Part shown: one piece after another, positions 11,301-26,300 of the stretch | Layout: each line of letters opens with the position of its first letter | Numbering within the stretch: the stretch's first letter is position 1 | From: Neelides folsomi | Taxonomy: Eukaryota > Arthropoda > Collembola > Neelipleona > Neelidae | Direction of reading: 5' to 3' | NCBI GenBank assembly: GCA_034687125.1 | Contig: JAQGBZ010000140.1 | Coordinates: 1 to 64,000, forward strand | DNA length: 64,000 nt | Program-made: the position numbers and the translations under genes | Notes under the pieces: model-generated | Seen by the model: only the letters and a program-made list of their open reading frames with translations | Databases searched by the model: none | Told to the model about the DNA's origin: nothing

Positions 11301-14300
11301 GCCTCAACACGTGAGGAGCAGCTGTGAGAGGAGAAGGCTAATATTATATAAAAGCATACCTCCACTCCAACAAGGCGGAGTTAGGTTCGGAGTGAGTGCG
11401 GAAGAAGACCTCGAGGCAGAGGACTGACATGACGGTGCTCGGATAATATTCGGAGAAACAAAGTGTCTTCCAACAAACGAGTCAAGGACCTGCCAAGAAG
11501 AGCAAAGATTTTATATAATGAATTCGAGCTACATTCCCCTTCATCATTGTCATCAGGTCTCGAAAGTCAGTGATTCTCCCTTCCCGGGATGTGGGTAAGG
11601 TGAAGAGTGGGAGCCAAGAATAAGAAGATTAAATTCAAACTTGCGGAAAATGCAGTCTCCGTGGGTCTTCTTCACCTCTGCGATTCCGAATGGGGCAAGC
11701 AAGCCAGGAGCTGGACTCATTCCTCTCAATTGCCCGCCTACCCAAGCCCCGCCACTCTTATCTGGTCCTCCTGGACCGCCTTTCCCCTTCACTGCCGCTG
11801 CGGCCCATCATCATCATCATCCATCTCAATTACTCTTGGCCGCAGCGGCTGCAGCGTACAACCAGCAATGTGCTGCTGCGACTCTGCTCCACCAACAACA
11901 CACCCATTCACAGATACCAAATGGAATAAATGGGAATTACCATATTAAGGTGAAAAGTTCCACTTTTCTTTTTTACCTAATCCAAAATAATTATGTATTT
12001 ACGCTACCAATTAAAAGATAATTATAGGGCATTGAAAAGTATGAATAGAATTTGGGTCTTTTATATAGTTTTTCTAAAAAATGATATTGGAATTGGGTTC
12101 TACATGGCACTTGAGTATTGGTAGGAGTGGGTTTAGTGTTTACTTGAGCTTGTTGCTCTTTCTATCGAGTTTTCCGCTTCCTCAGACGTCTTCTTCAAAT
12201 ATGGTCGAAATATTATAGAAGCTCTGCTCGTGCAGAATTGAACCCTGATTTTCCACCGACGTGTTTCGGAGAATGTTATACCTTCAATTTACATTCGCTT
12301 TCATTTAACTATGCAGACAAGTGGTGGGGTGTGTTTGATGTGAAATGGTGACGTGGAGCGGATGATGAGAGACGTGATCGTATTGGTATTCAAACTTCGA
12401 ATCTATTAGTATTACCTATTTATTTCGACGAAGGGAGAATATGAAATGCTCTAGCTGTGAGTTGTATACTACTGATTATGTACATATGTATAGTAGACTT
12501 GCTTTGGTTTATTTCATATTAAATTCAGGTCTTAAGATATATTTATTAAATGTCTTTTATGGTTCACTTCGGGTACGGAGAAAAGGAAGAGGAAATGGGG
12601 GACGCGAACAAGGCATTGAATATTGAATAAGAGCACTGTTTTGTACTCTAAATTACAATCTTAGGGCTGAAGGGCTTGAGTAAGGTGAAATGGATTGGAA
12701 TTTACATTTTGAGCCCGAAAATGGATTGCGACGAGATTTATTTGAAAGAAGGAGAATGGAATGAGAGTAAAGAAATGAAAATGATTAGATTCCCGGAGTG
12801 AAACCCCCATTTGAGTCCCTGGATTGAGATTCAGATAGGAGATAAAGAAATGATTTTATGATGCTCTGCTGCGGCTCACCAATCCTTTTGTCGCAATGTA
12901 ATGCCCAGGCGAAATAAGAAATGAATCCTTTTTTTAACTTTTATACAAATAATAATGACGTATGGAATGGCCTTTTATGCATAAAGCTCCTATAATATGT
13001 AGGTAATATTTTATACAAACACGCGGAGGTAATATTTAACTACTTATTAATTAAAATTTTTCCATGATAGATACGACTGGGTAAAATGTTATCGATGAGG
13101 TTGTCATTGTCAAATTCTTAATCTTGGTTCAAATAGGGGAAAATTCTATAAATTCCATTTGTTATCCTTGCACTTGGAATGTTCTTGGGAATCAAGATCA
13201 AAGGTCAAAATATTGAGTGATTGTTTGCTTTGTTTATTAAAACCATTTCCTCTTACCCTCACATTCTTCTTTAGTAAAGTACTTTGCATTCCAAAAATGG
13301 TCGATATTCTTAATATTGAATTTCATTTAAACTTCAATCTTGATTTTCTCTCATGGAATTCACGAAGAAAGACCTATGAAGACGTTTGGTCAGATTGAAT
13401 AAGAATGTATGAGCATTTCCAATAGCTAGAGATGCCAAACCTTTTTTTTCAATTTACTGTTCTTGGAAGGGAGAAAGCACTTGAAGGGATGATTTAATAT
13501 TGGGCTACTGATAAAACAGGATTTTCTCTTTTCTCATTACCATTACTCTCACGTAAAACTTGTCCATTATGTAATTACGAGATGTTGAGATTGATATTCC
13601 TATACTAAACGTATATTAAGTTATTATAATTATAGTTGTTTACAGATATTACTTAAAGTTAGAGTATAACATTTGATATTTAGCATTTCAGAGTATGGTA
13701 TATGTATTGTATGCAGTATGGTATTACATGATATTTGGACGTAAAGCCTTATTATTCTGCAGTAAAAGTGGTTCTCAGGTTCCCTTTATATTTAATTTTT
13801 TCCAAGCAATGAAAGAGAGAAAGGAGCATGACGTGAGAGGTTGAACCGCAAGTAATTTGTACGCGTAATACTACGCAGTAATGAAGGTTTTTTTCCTCAA
13901 AAGAGAGATATTTGGCGCAGGTACGATCTCATACTTACATAGCTGTTGAAGGAATGTAAGACCATTTTCATAGATTCCTTCGGACACTTACAAGCTCGAG
14001 TGGACGTTTCGGTCGAGCGAGACTTTGGTGTTGGGGAAATAGGAGGAGGAGTGGACGTGGGATTTATTTGCGCGAGCCTCAGGAGCTTAAAACTTTTCCT
14101 TCCCATTCGATGATAATGTCAGTTTTGCAAAGATGTACTCAAAATTACTCACGTACTTTATTTCTTTCCCTTTTCTTGGGAAAGTTGAGTATAAAGAATT
14201 TGATCAGTATTTTTTTCAATGGTGTTAGACATGATATGATCAAAGATCCATTCAAGTTTACAATTTTTATTCAATGTTTATTTACGCATATAAAATAATA

Positions 14301-17300
14301 ATTATTTAGTATTGTTTGCTAATAATGACTATGTTGATGCTATGTATTGCATACAGATACATATTTGTTCTAAAATTCGAAGTCAATTACTGATTCTTTT
14401 ATACAATAGATGTATTTGAAATTGAATATGCTTTCAAGTCGAAACATCGATTTTGGCATTTGGTGTAAGTGAAAAATGATGCTCAAGATGAAAATTGAAG
14501 ATGTAAATGTTTGCCAATGTCATTCCATTCACCCAACTTTGGGTATTATTATGATGAAAAAGGAAATAGAGTTTGGAATTTGAAGATGTACACTATAGAG
14601 AATAATATTCCCGTAAAATAAAACGGCTCAACTTAGAAGTGGAGATTGATTCAGTCTCCTCGATTTTCCATTTTATTGACTGTGTTAGATCTATTTCTCA
14701 TGTTCCTGAGGTCCTAATGGACCAATTTGAATTCCAATGGCTGTTCTTTACTAGGACCTTCTTCTTCAGATTTTCCCACCTTCTATTATCCTAATAGACT
14801 CTGAAGATCAATAATAGAAAAATTGATGTGAAAGTAGATGAAAATTCTCCATTATTTATGGCTATAGAGGAGAATAAATTCGTTATTTACTCATTTTAGA
14901 GGGATGAGTAGTCCCTTATTATCTTTAAGCTAAGTAGCGAAGAGAGACTTTTCCACTTCGAAGAAAATTTAATCAAGTGTTTAAAGAAATACAAATCTGT
15001 AATCTTTACGTATTAAAGATCCTTTATACTGTACAAGTAAATAACTTATTAACTATTAAAGTAAGTAAATAAATATTTGTATGTACAATTTTATATATTT
15101 AGAAATATGTATTAAAATAATATTGAACTTTAAATTATAGGAAATTATAATTAAACTCAAATGAAGATGTGTTGTTATAATGGATTCTTAAATATAGCTA
15201 AGCCTAAATAAAACTAATTGTAAACATGCATGTTATTTCCCCCTTAAAAAGATGACGAGTGTTTCTGGCTAGTCGTCTTGATTGAATCATGAAGGATTTC
15301 CTCATTAGCTCTACACTTCACACTAAATCTCATTTAGTTCAATTGAAGGATTATTTAAGTTTCAGAGTTTTAATAAATACTCTGCAGTTAATGTATTGTG
15401 GCAATGGAGGAAGAGAATATATGCTTGTTTATTGCAACAAGACCTTGTATAGAATTAAAACGTGATAGAATTAAAACAGCTTTTAACTAAATCTAATATT
15501 CAAATGCTCTGATACACATTTGAACACCAAGGCTTAAAAAGAATTGATTCGAAATACATTTGCTCTCATCGGGAATGAGTTATAAAATATTGTTATTTTT
15601 AATGGGTATTGGTCACTTTTATCTCCTTAAACCTTTACACGACGTCAAGGCGTCGAAGGAGCTTGCCTTTATAGTCTTTTTAGATGTTTGGATAAGAAGA
15701 ATGGCAATCGACGTGATGAAATATTGATGAGAAGTAAAGTCGTTTTCCACACGCGATCAAAAGCTAAAGAGATCGACAGTTGCTCTTTTCATTATAAATG
15801 TGGTTAGAATTGGTGAGGGGAAATGAATGGGATATGCATACCTATCTTAATAAGAGAATGAGACAGATGGGAATAGTTATTTTTTCCAACTCACTCAGCT
15901 CATCCTTTCGTTGAGATCCTTGATGACGGGTGGAATATAGCTCAAATATATGCAAAATGATAAATCCATATGCATCCACTCCTGCATCACATCCTTTTAC
16001 ATGAGCACGTTCGACATGGACGTGTTACTCTCAGTTGGAGTGAGAGATATGTATCGTCCATGGTTCATTTCGTGGTGATTATCATGCGGTGGCGTGCGGG
16101 GTGAAATTAATTTCTCATTGCGACCGAGTTTGGGGAACCATGGCCAACTTATTCGACTACTTCCTTTTACATTCAAATTATTTTTATTCTCCATTTTCTT
16201 ATTTCCACCAGGGCCCTTTAACTTTCTCATTTATTGACCTGCTATTGGCCTGCTAGCTTATAAGAAGTCAGCATTTTCAAGTTTAAAATTAAGCTTTTAC
16301 GCTCTTTTAAATGTCACAGAAAACGATGACTCGGCGGATATTTTTGTGAATTTCCCTACTATGTATTGATTATTGGCATAGGCCAAATTTACATAAGGTA
16401 AATTTACTGCAGTGGAGTTTAAATTGTTTACCTTCGTACGACACCAGAGTTAGAAGGATAGTTGTTCGAACTCTTTAGCTTTTCAATACATACCTACTTA
16501 ACTTAAAGTTAGGTATAGATGATCGAGGAAGCTTTATTATTAATATTACTATAAATATAAACTCCAATAGCACCTACATATTTTTATAAATTGTGTAGTT
16601 GATGTTAGATATGAACATTATTATATTTTCAATATAATCTTTCACGTTTCATAAATGCTCGCGTCGTATTTTCTTTCATGGTGGTTTTTAAGAGCTTATT
16701 GAAATGTCAGCTTTTTAAGAATTTGATACTCTTTTAGGGAAAATTTTTGATAAATGGTTCCATGGTCTTATAAATGAGATATCTTCTTGCTGTTTCATTT
16801 ATGTATGTATGGGTGAGTAGGAAAGTTAGAATGGATATTAAAGACTTTTCTCCCCAAACTTCGCTCAACCTCAAGTTTTGAATTCGAGGTGTTCCTCATT
16901 TCCAAGAGTAAATAGTTTATGAACCGCGGTGGTTCGCCTCTCGCTAACTCCCTGTTGTTTTCCTCATCCGCCTCATGACAAGAGAAGTTTTTAGCCATTT
17001 AGTCCCTTCAATTGGATACAACGCCCGTAGTTTCAACGACTTAGGCCTCATGGGGGTATAAATATGCTCTGAAGGTGGAAAGTGTATAGTCAGAGTAGAA
17101 GTGATTTCATTTCTACTTTCACTCTCTTTATTCGCAATATGAGAATTCTCGAAATGAAAGGCCCAAAGGAAATCATATTCTTTGACACACCTTTCAACAT
17201 TATGAAATTTCATGATATTCCGAGAACAAGAAATAAAATTTTCATTTTTAAATTTTGTTCATGTAGTCGAATTACTCATCCTAAACTATAGATAAATGGA

Positions 17301-20300
17301 CTTTAATTGGCAATTCAATATTTAATAAATGATGTTGTTTGAACTATTTTGGTATCACATCACTGTGTTGTGCAATTTTTCAATCAATAGTGAATCATTG
17401 TTGTATTGTTAATACAAGCGTACTATATTTTTTGATTTGGAAAACAATTAATATGGTAAAGACAATAATGTATCAATATGTAATGTACTATAGATTCTTT
17501 TATTTTACTTGCCTGAGGAAATGCGTCTCAAAGCAAATAGTGCTTCACTCTGCTATCATATATATTTGCTATTTGCAGGAATTTTTATTTCCTAAAACCA
17601 AACTACTTTTTCAATCTATTGAGAGGAAGAGGATGTAAGGAAGTTGTTTGTACTTCAAATTGTTACTCGAGCTGAGCCCTCCTTTTCCGATGGCTGATTG
17701 TGGACAAATGACGTGTATCGGATTGTATTGAGTCCCTTTAGTTCGCTCTCTTCTTTTTCAAATTGGAAGGAAGCGAGAAAAATTGAGTGCTTTTAAGAAC
17801 TCCCATGGAATTGAAAATATGTGTACTTGAATCCAGAGTCTCCCATAAGACCTCACTCAGTCGTGTCTCTTGTGTCAGCATCATTTTTATTTTTTTATCG
17901 ATTTACCTCTTCTCTGGACATTTAACCCATATGCTTTCCTCAGATATTCCCTTTCTTTCATCTATCTATAAAATATGTCACTTCTTGCGAAACAAATCAT
18001 CCTTTGAGATCTCCTCCTTTTCAGATGACAAAACACAATGCCAGTTGATTTTTTTGCCAAGATAGCCAGGATTTCTATTATGGAGGTCTTGTGAGGTTTT
18101 GCAGCATTTTTCATCCTTTCAGATCTTGGGGTTTGTCTATTTTTTCCGTTCCCCTCAATTTCATCAAGACCATATGAAATGTAATTGACGAGGGGTATAA
18201 AATGATAAAGTGTTAAATCTTGTTAGCTCAATCGTAAATTCATATAAAATATGAAACCATTCAAAATTGCATATCCATGAAATTGTGCAAGATTTCTTTC
18301 AAAATTATAGAAAAACGCAAAATAAATTTTTCCCCAAAATAATATTTCCGATATATTTTTATATTTGTAATAAATTCTTTTTCTAAAATTCTCAATTGCG
18401 AAATCCTCAAGATATAACTCTGGATAGGATATTGAATATTGCAATTTAAAAAATTTTATGGTAAAATATTCCAATTGAATGCGTTTTATCGAAACGTTCT
18501 TAAATTTTGACACTATAAATTGAAATATTCAGCCTATCTGTCTGGCTCAATATTCATAAAGTAAGAATGACAAAGAAAACCTGAGCATTTTCAAAATAAA
18601 AATATATTCAATTTCTTGACGGATGAAATATTTTTCCATGCCGAATTGAATTCCTTACGGCTAATTCTCTTGGATGGCTCGATCAATTTGAAAGTTCCCA
18701 TTGCCTGTCCAATTAATCACGTCCATTCTCGAATTATCTCTCACAGATTCCTGTCCATTTATGGAAAGATCTAAACTCATACTTCTATCCTAATTACATT
18801 TATTTCTTAAATGGACTTCGTACGAAAGGAGCGAGGAGTTAATACGTTAACGATTATTAGAAATCCCATGTATTGTAATTGTCTTGTATGTAAGAGTCTT
18901 TTACTTCCAAGTAATTACAATGGATACCCTGATGAGAGGATCAAACGAAGATGTGAGGTTTTAAAAATTAATATTTTCGACATGGTCACGGAATGACTTG
19001 GAAAAGATGCATGGAGAATGTTTACCATTGTGCGAATATCTGTATACACTAAATGTAAGTATAGGTGTAGTATGGATTGAAGCGATAAATTTCCCCATAT
19101 GCCTATTCTTGAGTGTGAGCGGTAAATCGAGCTTCAGTCTTTTTGATGTAGTAAAATGTGCCTAATGGAATAAGAGGATTGAACGTCATTACATTAGATA
19201 TGCTCAAGCTACGCAGCTTAAAAGTCGAAAGTTCACTTGTTGAGCCTTCACATGTACGAGTATGTTGTATGTTAACTGGTAAAAATTATTTGATGTTGAA
19301 ATGCCTATCTACAGGGCGTTCACGTTAAGTATTTAAATCTTTAAACATAATTTACACCATTAATATAATATCAAGTGATTTTCTAGTATGCCATTCGTTG
19401 TTGTCAAATATCATAAAATTATAGATTTTAAATAAATGGTTGTAATTTCCAAAGTGAAAAGGAACGGCAGACGGTTTCATCGACAATTCGGAGATTTGAC
19501 CATTTTACTTTGCTTCTCCCCCCATTGCCTCGCAATCCCCCGCCGCGCTACCCCTCCCGTTCCCACTCCCGCCAAATCTCCCACAGTCTTCATTTTCATT
19601 GACATTAGAAATTATCTCACACAGTCCATCAATAATGGAGGTGTTAATGGCAAAAATGTTCAAGAATTTTATATTTGTTGAAATACAATAGGGATTTTAG
19701 CCTAGAAGTTGAGGGTCCGTTGCGACGACGCATCGATATTTACGATGCTCAGCTTATTACTTAATTATAAGTTAACCATTTAAGAATTATTTTTCATTTA
19801 TATCAGAATATTTTATATCTTAATCTTAATAGCAATTGAGCTTTAAAGATTTAAATACTTAACGTGAATGCCCTGTATATTAGCTAGGGAAATGGTCTTT
19901 TTGTGGATAATCCAAAATTCTGATAATTTTGTAATTAAATTTCCATTTTTGCCTAAAATTATTAACATATCACATATTTGAGGAAACTATACAATAAGTA
20001 TTGTATGGGCATGTTTTACTAACGTTATTATTTATTCATGACCTATAGTTGTACTTTTCCATTCCATGCAAGGTTTAAAATTTAACATAAAAGACTTTGC
20101 ACGGAAATGGCAGTCCTTCCCTTTTTTTCAAATAAAGATAGATAAAAAGTTTTTAAAAGCTTTTGCTTCCAGTGAGGTCTATGATCTTTTTGGCCTCTCA
20201 AATTCATATTCAATCTTCTTAACATCCGACCTGAATTATTAAAGTCGAAGCCGGCTCTTTCTTGGCTCATCTGTAAGGTAGGTTAAGACGTCGCAATCTC

Positions 20301-23300
20301 GCGATGTTCATTTCTTCATGGAGGTAGGGGTTACGTGGATCATTTTTCATTCTTTTTATTTATCTCAAGTGTCGACTCTTATAAGTAGCTTGACTGCAGC
20401 CGTCTGGCTCTTGAAACTTTTAAGAGAAAGGAGGTGAGGTAATAAGGAATTTGGTTTGTTAACTCGTCTTTATTTGTTTGCATAGGCAGATCATTAAAGT
20501 TCAGTAAGACAGGAGCGGAATAATTTCCGGAGATCTGCTGTTTTGATCAATTTCGCTTCATTTTCCTTTTCCTGGAGTTTAAAACTCTTATTTATAGTGA
20601 GATGCACGCAGTCTAAATAATAATAAATAGGAGGATAATGGACACATTCTTAAATTACCATGTATGTATATCTATTCATCAGCATTATTTACAAGTTGTA
20701 AATCTTGTATTACTAAAACATATTGGATTACGAATTAGCTTGAAGAGGATCCGCTTGCGAGACAAAATATCAACTTAGGATTTGAATCTATCTATAATTT
20801 ATAATTGTACGTAATTTCGGAAAAGTGCTCAAGATACATAGGTTTAAATCTACGAATCCAAAAGCCGCCTTATTTTATAAATAAGATTGGTCTGTGCGTG
20901 TAACTTCTCTTAAATGTAGTGGGATGAAAATTAATCCTTTTCTAAAGCTGGCCATCATTTTGATTAATCTTTGACCTAAATTTTCCTTTCATTTCTAATA
21001 TTCTGCTAAATAATAGATTTCTAGATTTTATACTTAGCACTTTGACGTTAATGAAAATGTCCAAAAGTAAAAAAAATAGTTTGAGGGTTATTACAACTTT
21101 TTTCATTCTACCATTAGGATGAAGCATGATTAATAAAATACTGAACCTTCTCGAATGTAAGATCAGGATCGTTTTAATTCACATTTGACAAATGGAACTT
21201 TGAAAGATAATTTGGTGGGAAGTAAAAAATTAAAAGTCGGCGCACGGCTACCTTTTATGAACATGAACCACATACATACGGTAGAAAAAGAGGTAGAAAT
21301 AAATCTATTTATTGGATCTCTCATATTAGAGTAGGTCGCTTTACAGATAAACAACAGTTAAATTACTCTTTGCCTTTATGGTTTTCACAGTCTAGTTTTT
21401 CCCAAGCGAAGCAGAAACGTTCGTCGTAAGAGCTAATGAGTTTTGTCAAATGTGTTTTAAAATATACGCAATGGTAAATGTAACGTGAAGATTAATGAGT
21501 TTGAGCACGTGAGAGAAATGTTCAAATCTGACGAATATCATTCTTCGTCTCTCATGGGACTTCTATTCAAATTAATTATAACTCTTGCTCTCAGGCCTGA
21601 ATGTCCGCTCAACTCAGGTTTGATAATACACGAAAGGGACACACGGACTTCTAGTTTATTATTGCATCTCTCTTCTCATTTGCTCATTTATAAAATTATA
21701 TTTGAAAGAACGAATCTCGTGGTCATTCAATCTGCGTGATCTCTGTGAAAGTAACTAGAAATGCGTGCTCAATATTTAATAAGAGTGTTATCGGGTGAGC
21801 ATGGAGAGTATCTAAACTCGATGGTCCAACAATAAGGACAAACTCTCAAGCTCAGTAAATTAATTAATATTCTTGTCATTAAGAAAAAACACATACAAGA
21901 GGCTTTTAATGAACGGTTTTTCGCCTTCTCAAACTTTCTGAACATGATTGACGAAGATTTTAAATTACTGATCTTATGTGCCATGAAACTCATGAAAGGC
22001 ATATTTGAATATCAACATTACTCCCAGGCTAATATTAATGACGATGATAATGAGTAGTAAAATAACGACGAGGAATGAAATTTATACGAAAGAACTTGAG
22101 AGTCTTTATTGTTTCACGAAGTTTTCCCATTACAATAGGTAGTCTGTTATTAGCCTACAGAGATCGCCATGATATTATTTATACATTTCAGTCATCCCTA
22201 CACATTTCAAAGGGTATTTAGAACTTGTCGAATGAATGACGCTGATGATGATGATGTTCGCTTTCTGATTACATCTTCTGTCTCTGATTTTATACCATCA
22301 AACTATATCACTATGAGGTCGTATTCTGAGAAGAGCTACTAATATAATGCCAAAGAATGGATCAAGTGGAGATGAGGCTCGAGGACGAAGGGGGAAGTGT
22401 ATTCTGGTAAATTAGTGTCGGCTATCCACAAAATATACACGCAATGGATTCCATGGCTGAAAGAGAGGGCTAAAAATAGGGCTCATCTAAACACGAGGTT
22501 CTAATATTATGCTCTAGGATAGGAATACAAGATCGTATGATCAACTATAGAGATTCTTTACTATGTATAGGTATTTGACTATCTTCATCCTATATCCTCC
22601 ACTGTCTCCGAATTATCAAAAGGGGCTTATTGAGCGAAACCAGAGCGGCCGATGAGACGTGTGTGTAATGTCAAGTTATAAGATGGATATGGGTGATATA
22701 AAAGATTCACAGATCTTCCTCTAATATTTGATGCTTTTCTAAAGGAGGAGGAAGGCCAAGGAGCTTCGGGGCTTTGAGTCGCCAATTCGGGTCCTTTCTC
22801 TATAAGAATCCCATTGTCGCTTATTAGCCATTCTCCGCTTTTGAGTCTTTGGGTGCTCATTACTTTTATTATGAACTCACACTGCGGTGAGGTGATTTGG
22901 CAAAGGCCGGAGCAATGAAAGTGTCTGTGTATTATTGGAATAGGATGTAGAGGAAATGGAGATGGTATTGATGGCGGTGAAATACTTATTGTCCTCTTCC
23001 TTGTCTCGTGGCTCCGGGTTATAATCCTTTCTTTGTTATTTAGGTCGATGACGCGACGATTGTTGGTGCCCCGACGAAGCGGAAATCCGCCCCCGAGGAT
23101 CCAGAGAATGTCGTTAGTCGGGAAATTAAAAAGGTGAGAAGACATGTATGTTTGCCATTACACTTATACATCTTTCGCTAAATTGTAAAGTTGCACATCA
23201 TAAGATATGAATTTCCTCAGCGGACATGTTTAACTAATAACCGTTACAAGTTCAAATATTGAATGAGCCACGCACCATGCTCAAAGAGCCAGATAGGCTA

Positions 23301-26300
23301 AAACATAGATTTCCCCTCTTCCCAAACTCTGGTGATCCTAATTGAATCTCAAATGTTTGTTCCATGTGGAAGATACTGGGTTGGATCCACCGTAACTTGT
23401 AGACCTAATTGTCCTTTTGTTTCATTAAATTATTAATGGTTTGTACTTTGCCTCTACGCCAGCCTTTTCATGTTTTGCTTACCATTTAATGAAGTTTATC
23501 AATGAAAATATGGATGTTTTAAGCGGCTTATTAAATTGGTTTGACATTTCCATCTCTGGTTTTTAACCTTTAATAAGTCAATTTGACGTTGAAAAGAAGG
23601 ACTTGTTTTGAGCGATATAAAATGAAGTAGACGGGTAATGGGTGAAGAAGGAGTATTGATGGTATCCCATAATTCTCTGCACGACAGATGTTTATGTTAT
23701 TAAGCCTACCCGGAGATATTATATACAAACTATGTTGTTCTGATAGATCCTTCCATTTTCACCAATATTATTTTTAACTGCCAGCTAAATTGGTCTTTAT
23801 ATAATAACCAAATGGCATCAATGACCTTTTTATCTCAAAATTGAAGAAATTATAATGAGTCTTTTTTTTAAATTTATTCTATTTTAAATAATGACCACTT
23901 TGTGAAATATGGCATTTGATAATGATTATTAATCGGATTTACTTATTTTCAATTAAAAATTTAATAATATGGATTTGATATATTTTTAAATTGGCATTAT
24001 TTTGTTCAATGACTTTTATTAATGATGGGATAAGATTTCGTTTCTTATATTTATTGAATGGGGTATTCAAAGTTCACTCTGATCCTGTCAGTAATAATCA
24101 AAATAGTCATTATTACAGAATCTGATATGAAGTCGGATGGACATGATATCAATTTACCTTTTTGCAATAAGAGCTTTTCTTAATTCTTCAAATCGTGTCT
24201 GAGAGTTGTATGAACTCCAAAGACGGAATGACACAAGAGCTGAAGAAGAGCAGCTGCTCCATTTTATTATCTGTCATAAATGCACTTATGCAATGCTTTC
24301 ATTCGGTGTGAATAATTTTAAGAGTCTCTTTTGAATACCCATCAAACTGAGCACTTTGGATATTATTTCTCTGTGTACTTGTACTGGAATTCCTCCTGGT
24401 ACTTCTCCCATATTCAAAATTGTAATTAAGTCTCTTCGACTTGTAAATTACGACTTGGGGTTTTTAATGCCGACTATTTCCCATCCCTGGAAACATTTCT
24501 TGGCTATGATTCCAAATGAATGGGGAATATTTATGGTAAATGCATAATTTGAAAAAGTTTCTTGTACACTGACTGACTCACGCCCAGTCGTAAAGAGTCC
24601 TAATAGAGTCATTGGAGATTTATTCCTTTTTCAAAGAAACTGATGAATTTAATTTGATGGAAAATCCGATCCTATGATTCCCGTTCCGCTTTATTCTTTT
24701 TATAGCTTTTCAAGTGGACGATTTGGCAAGATTTCTATTAAGCTTTATTTAACCTACTTTCAAGTTTTACCAGCGTTCCTCTGAAGTTTTAATAGGATTT
24801 ACTAGTTGTAGTACTTCAATGTTCTGTTCGGAGATCGAGGGAAAGTAAATCACACTTAAAAACCTTGTATGTACTTGATAGAAGAAAGATGACAGAGAAA
24901 TTTATTATAGAAGGAAAGCACATTTATCCAACTCTTTGTTTCAAATCATAATAAAATGGAAAGTTTACGGCATTCATAATCAAAATACATTATTGAACGC
25001 CTTAATATATTACATTTACATGCTAATTCATATGATTATTTAAACCTGATGTTGTTAATAAAAGTTTTTTTTTATTTTTTTATGTTAGGAAATGAAGACT
25101 TGTGTATAAGAGATAGATTTTAATTGACTCCAATGGGGAGATATCAATTTAAAATAATAAGCAGAGATAAAAAATAGCACGTTGAAAAAGTATATGAAGA
25201 ACGACGGCTCTTTTGTTGGTCGACCATTCTGTATACATTTGATCACTCTTGAGAGAAGTGCACTGAATGGTTTTAATTTCCTAATGGATCGTATTTTTAG
25301 GTACCCACGCTCATTTAAACTAAAATGCCCAATCACTCTCAATTTAATCTTATTTATTAGCCCTCGTTACGTTGATTCAACTCAATCATTAAACTAATAC
25401 ACGTTTATTCACTTCGTTAAAGGTTGAGTCCATGGGCTTTCCTTTTCATCATTTATTCAATGATGTAAGCAGAATAGTTACATAATTGTGGGCGACATTT
25501 AAAATATTGTATGGAGAACCATTAAATTGAAATTTCACTGTCTGTTTATGGTCCACTTTTTATTATAAAGCCGTATTTTTGTTAGAATTTTGTTTGTCAA
25601 CAACAAAATGACATTTTGGATTTTGTTATCTGATGATTCAAACTATCTGTACCTACTCTACATAGGAAAATCAGATATGTATGTAGTTACATAAGTAAAC
25701 AATGTATGCATGTATGTATTACAGGTATGTATTTATCCGTATTTGTACACGACAGAAGGTGAATTTGTTTCCAAACTGAGGACCAATAAGGTGTACTGGG
25801 ATGAGATTTTCACACGAACGCAATACATTATGCCATACAAAGGCTTGTGTATATATTGTCTATATTTCGTTTCCAGAATGTGACGGAACCAGATATCTTT
25901 TTATTATCACGATGCGATTTTCCTTTTCTTATCTCTTTTACGCGATTTAAAGTTATTTGATGTTTGTCTCAAAAATCTCCAATCTTTTGATAAGTTCATA
26001 GTTCATACGATGTAGTACAGGAATAGTGACTTTGGTGTGGCTTTCTTATTTCATAATTATGATTGCTTTGTCTCTCTTGATTTTGCTTAAATACGCATAA
26101 TAAATATTAATATGTAAATACTTCTTATGTAGATATGCATGTGCATATACAGGTATACAGATACGTACCGTAGTATTGTAAATTGCTATATGGTTTGTAT
26201 TGAGCTTTTACATACAGTAGATAAAGAACGTGACAACGAGAAAGCTTCCTGGTAATATTCATATATTCAAATATAAAGTGAAGATGTTTTCTTTAAATGG

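Noticed and set aside
22627-23145. 172-codon minus-strand ORF
   Set aside because: It runs antisense through the RPUSD2 exon at 23044-23133 and a GC-rich flank. The peptide is low complexity (Pro/Ser/His) with no domain, so it is most likely a composition shadow.
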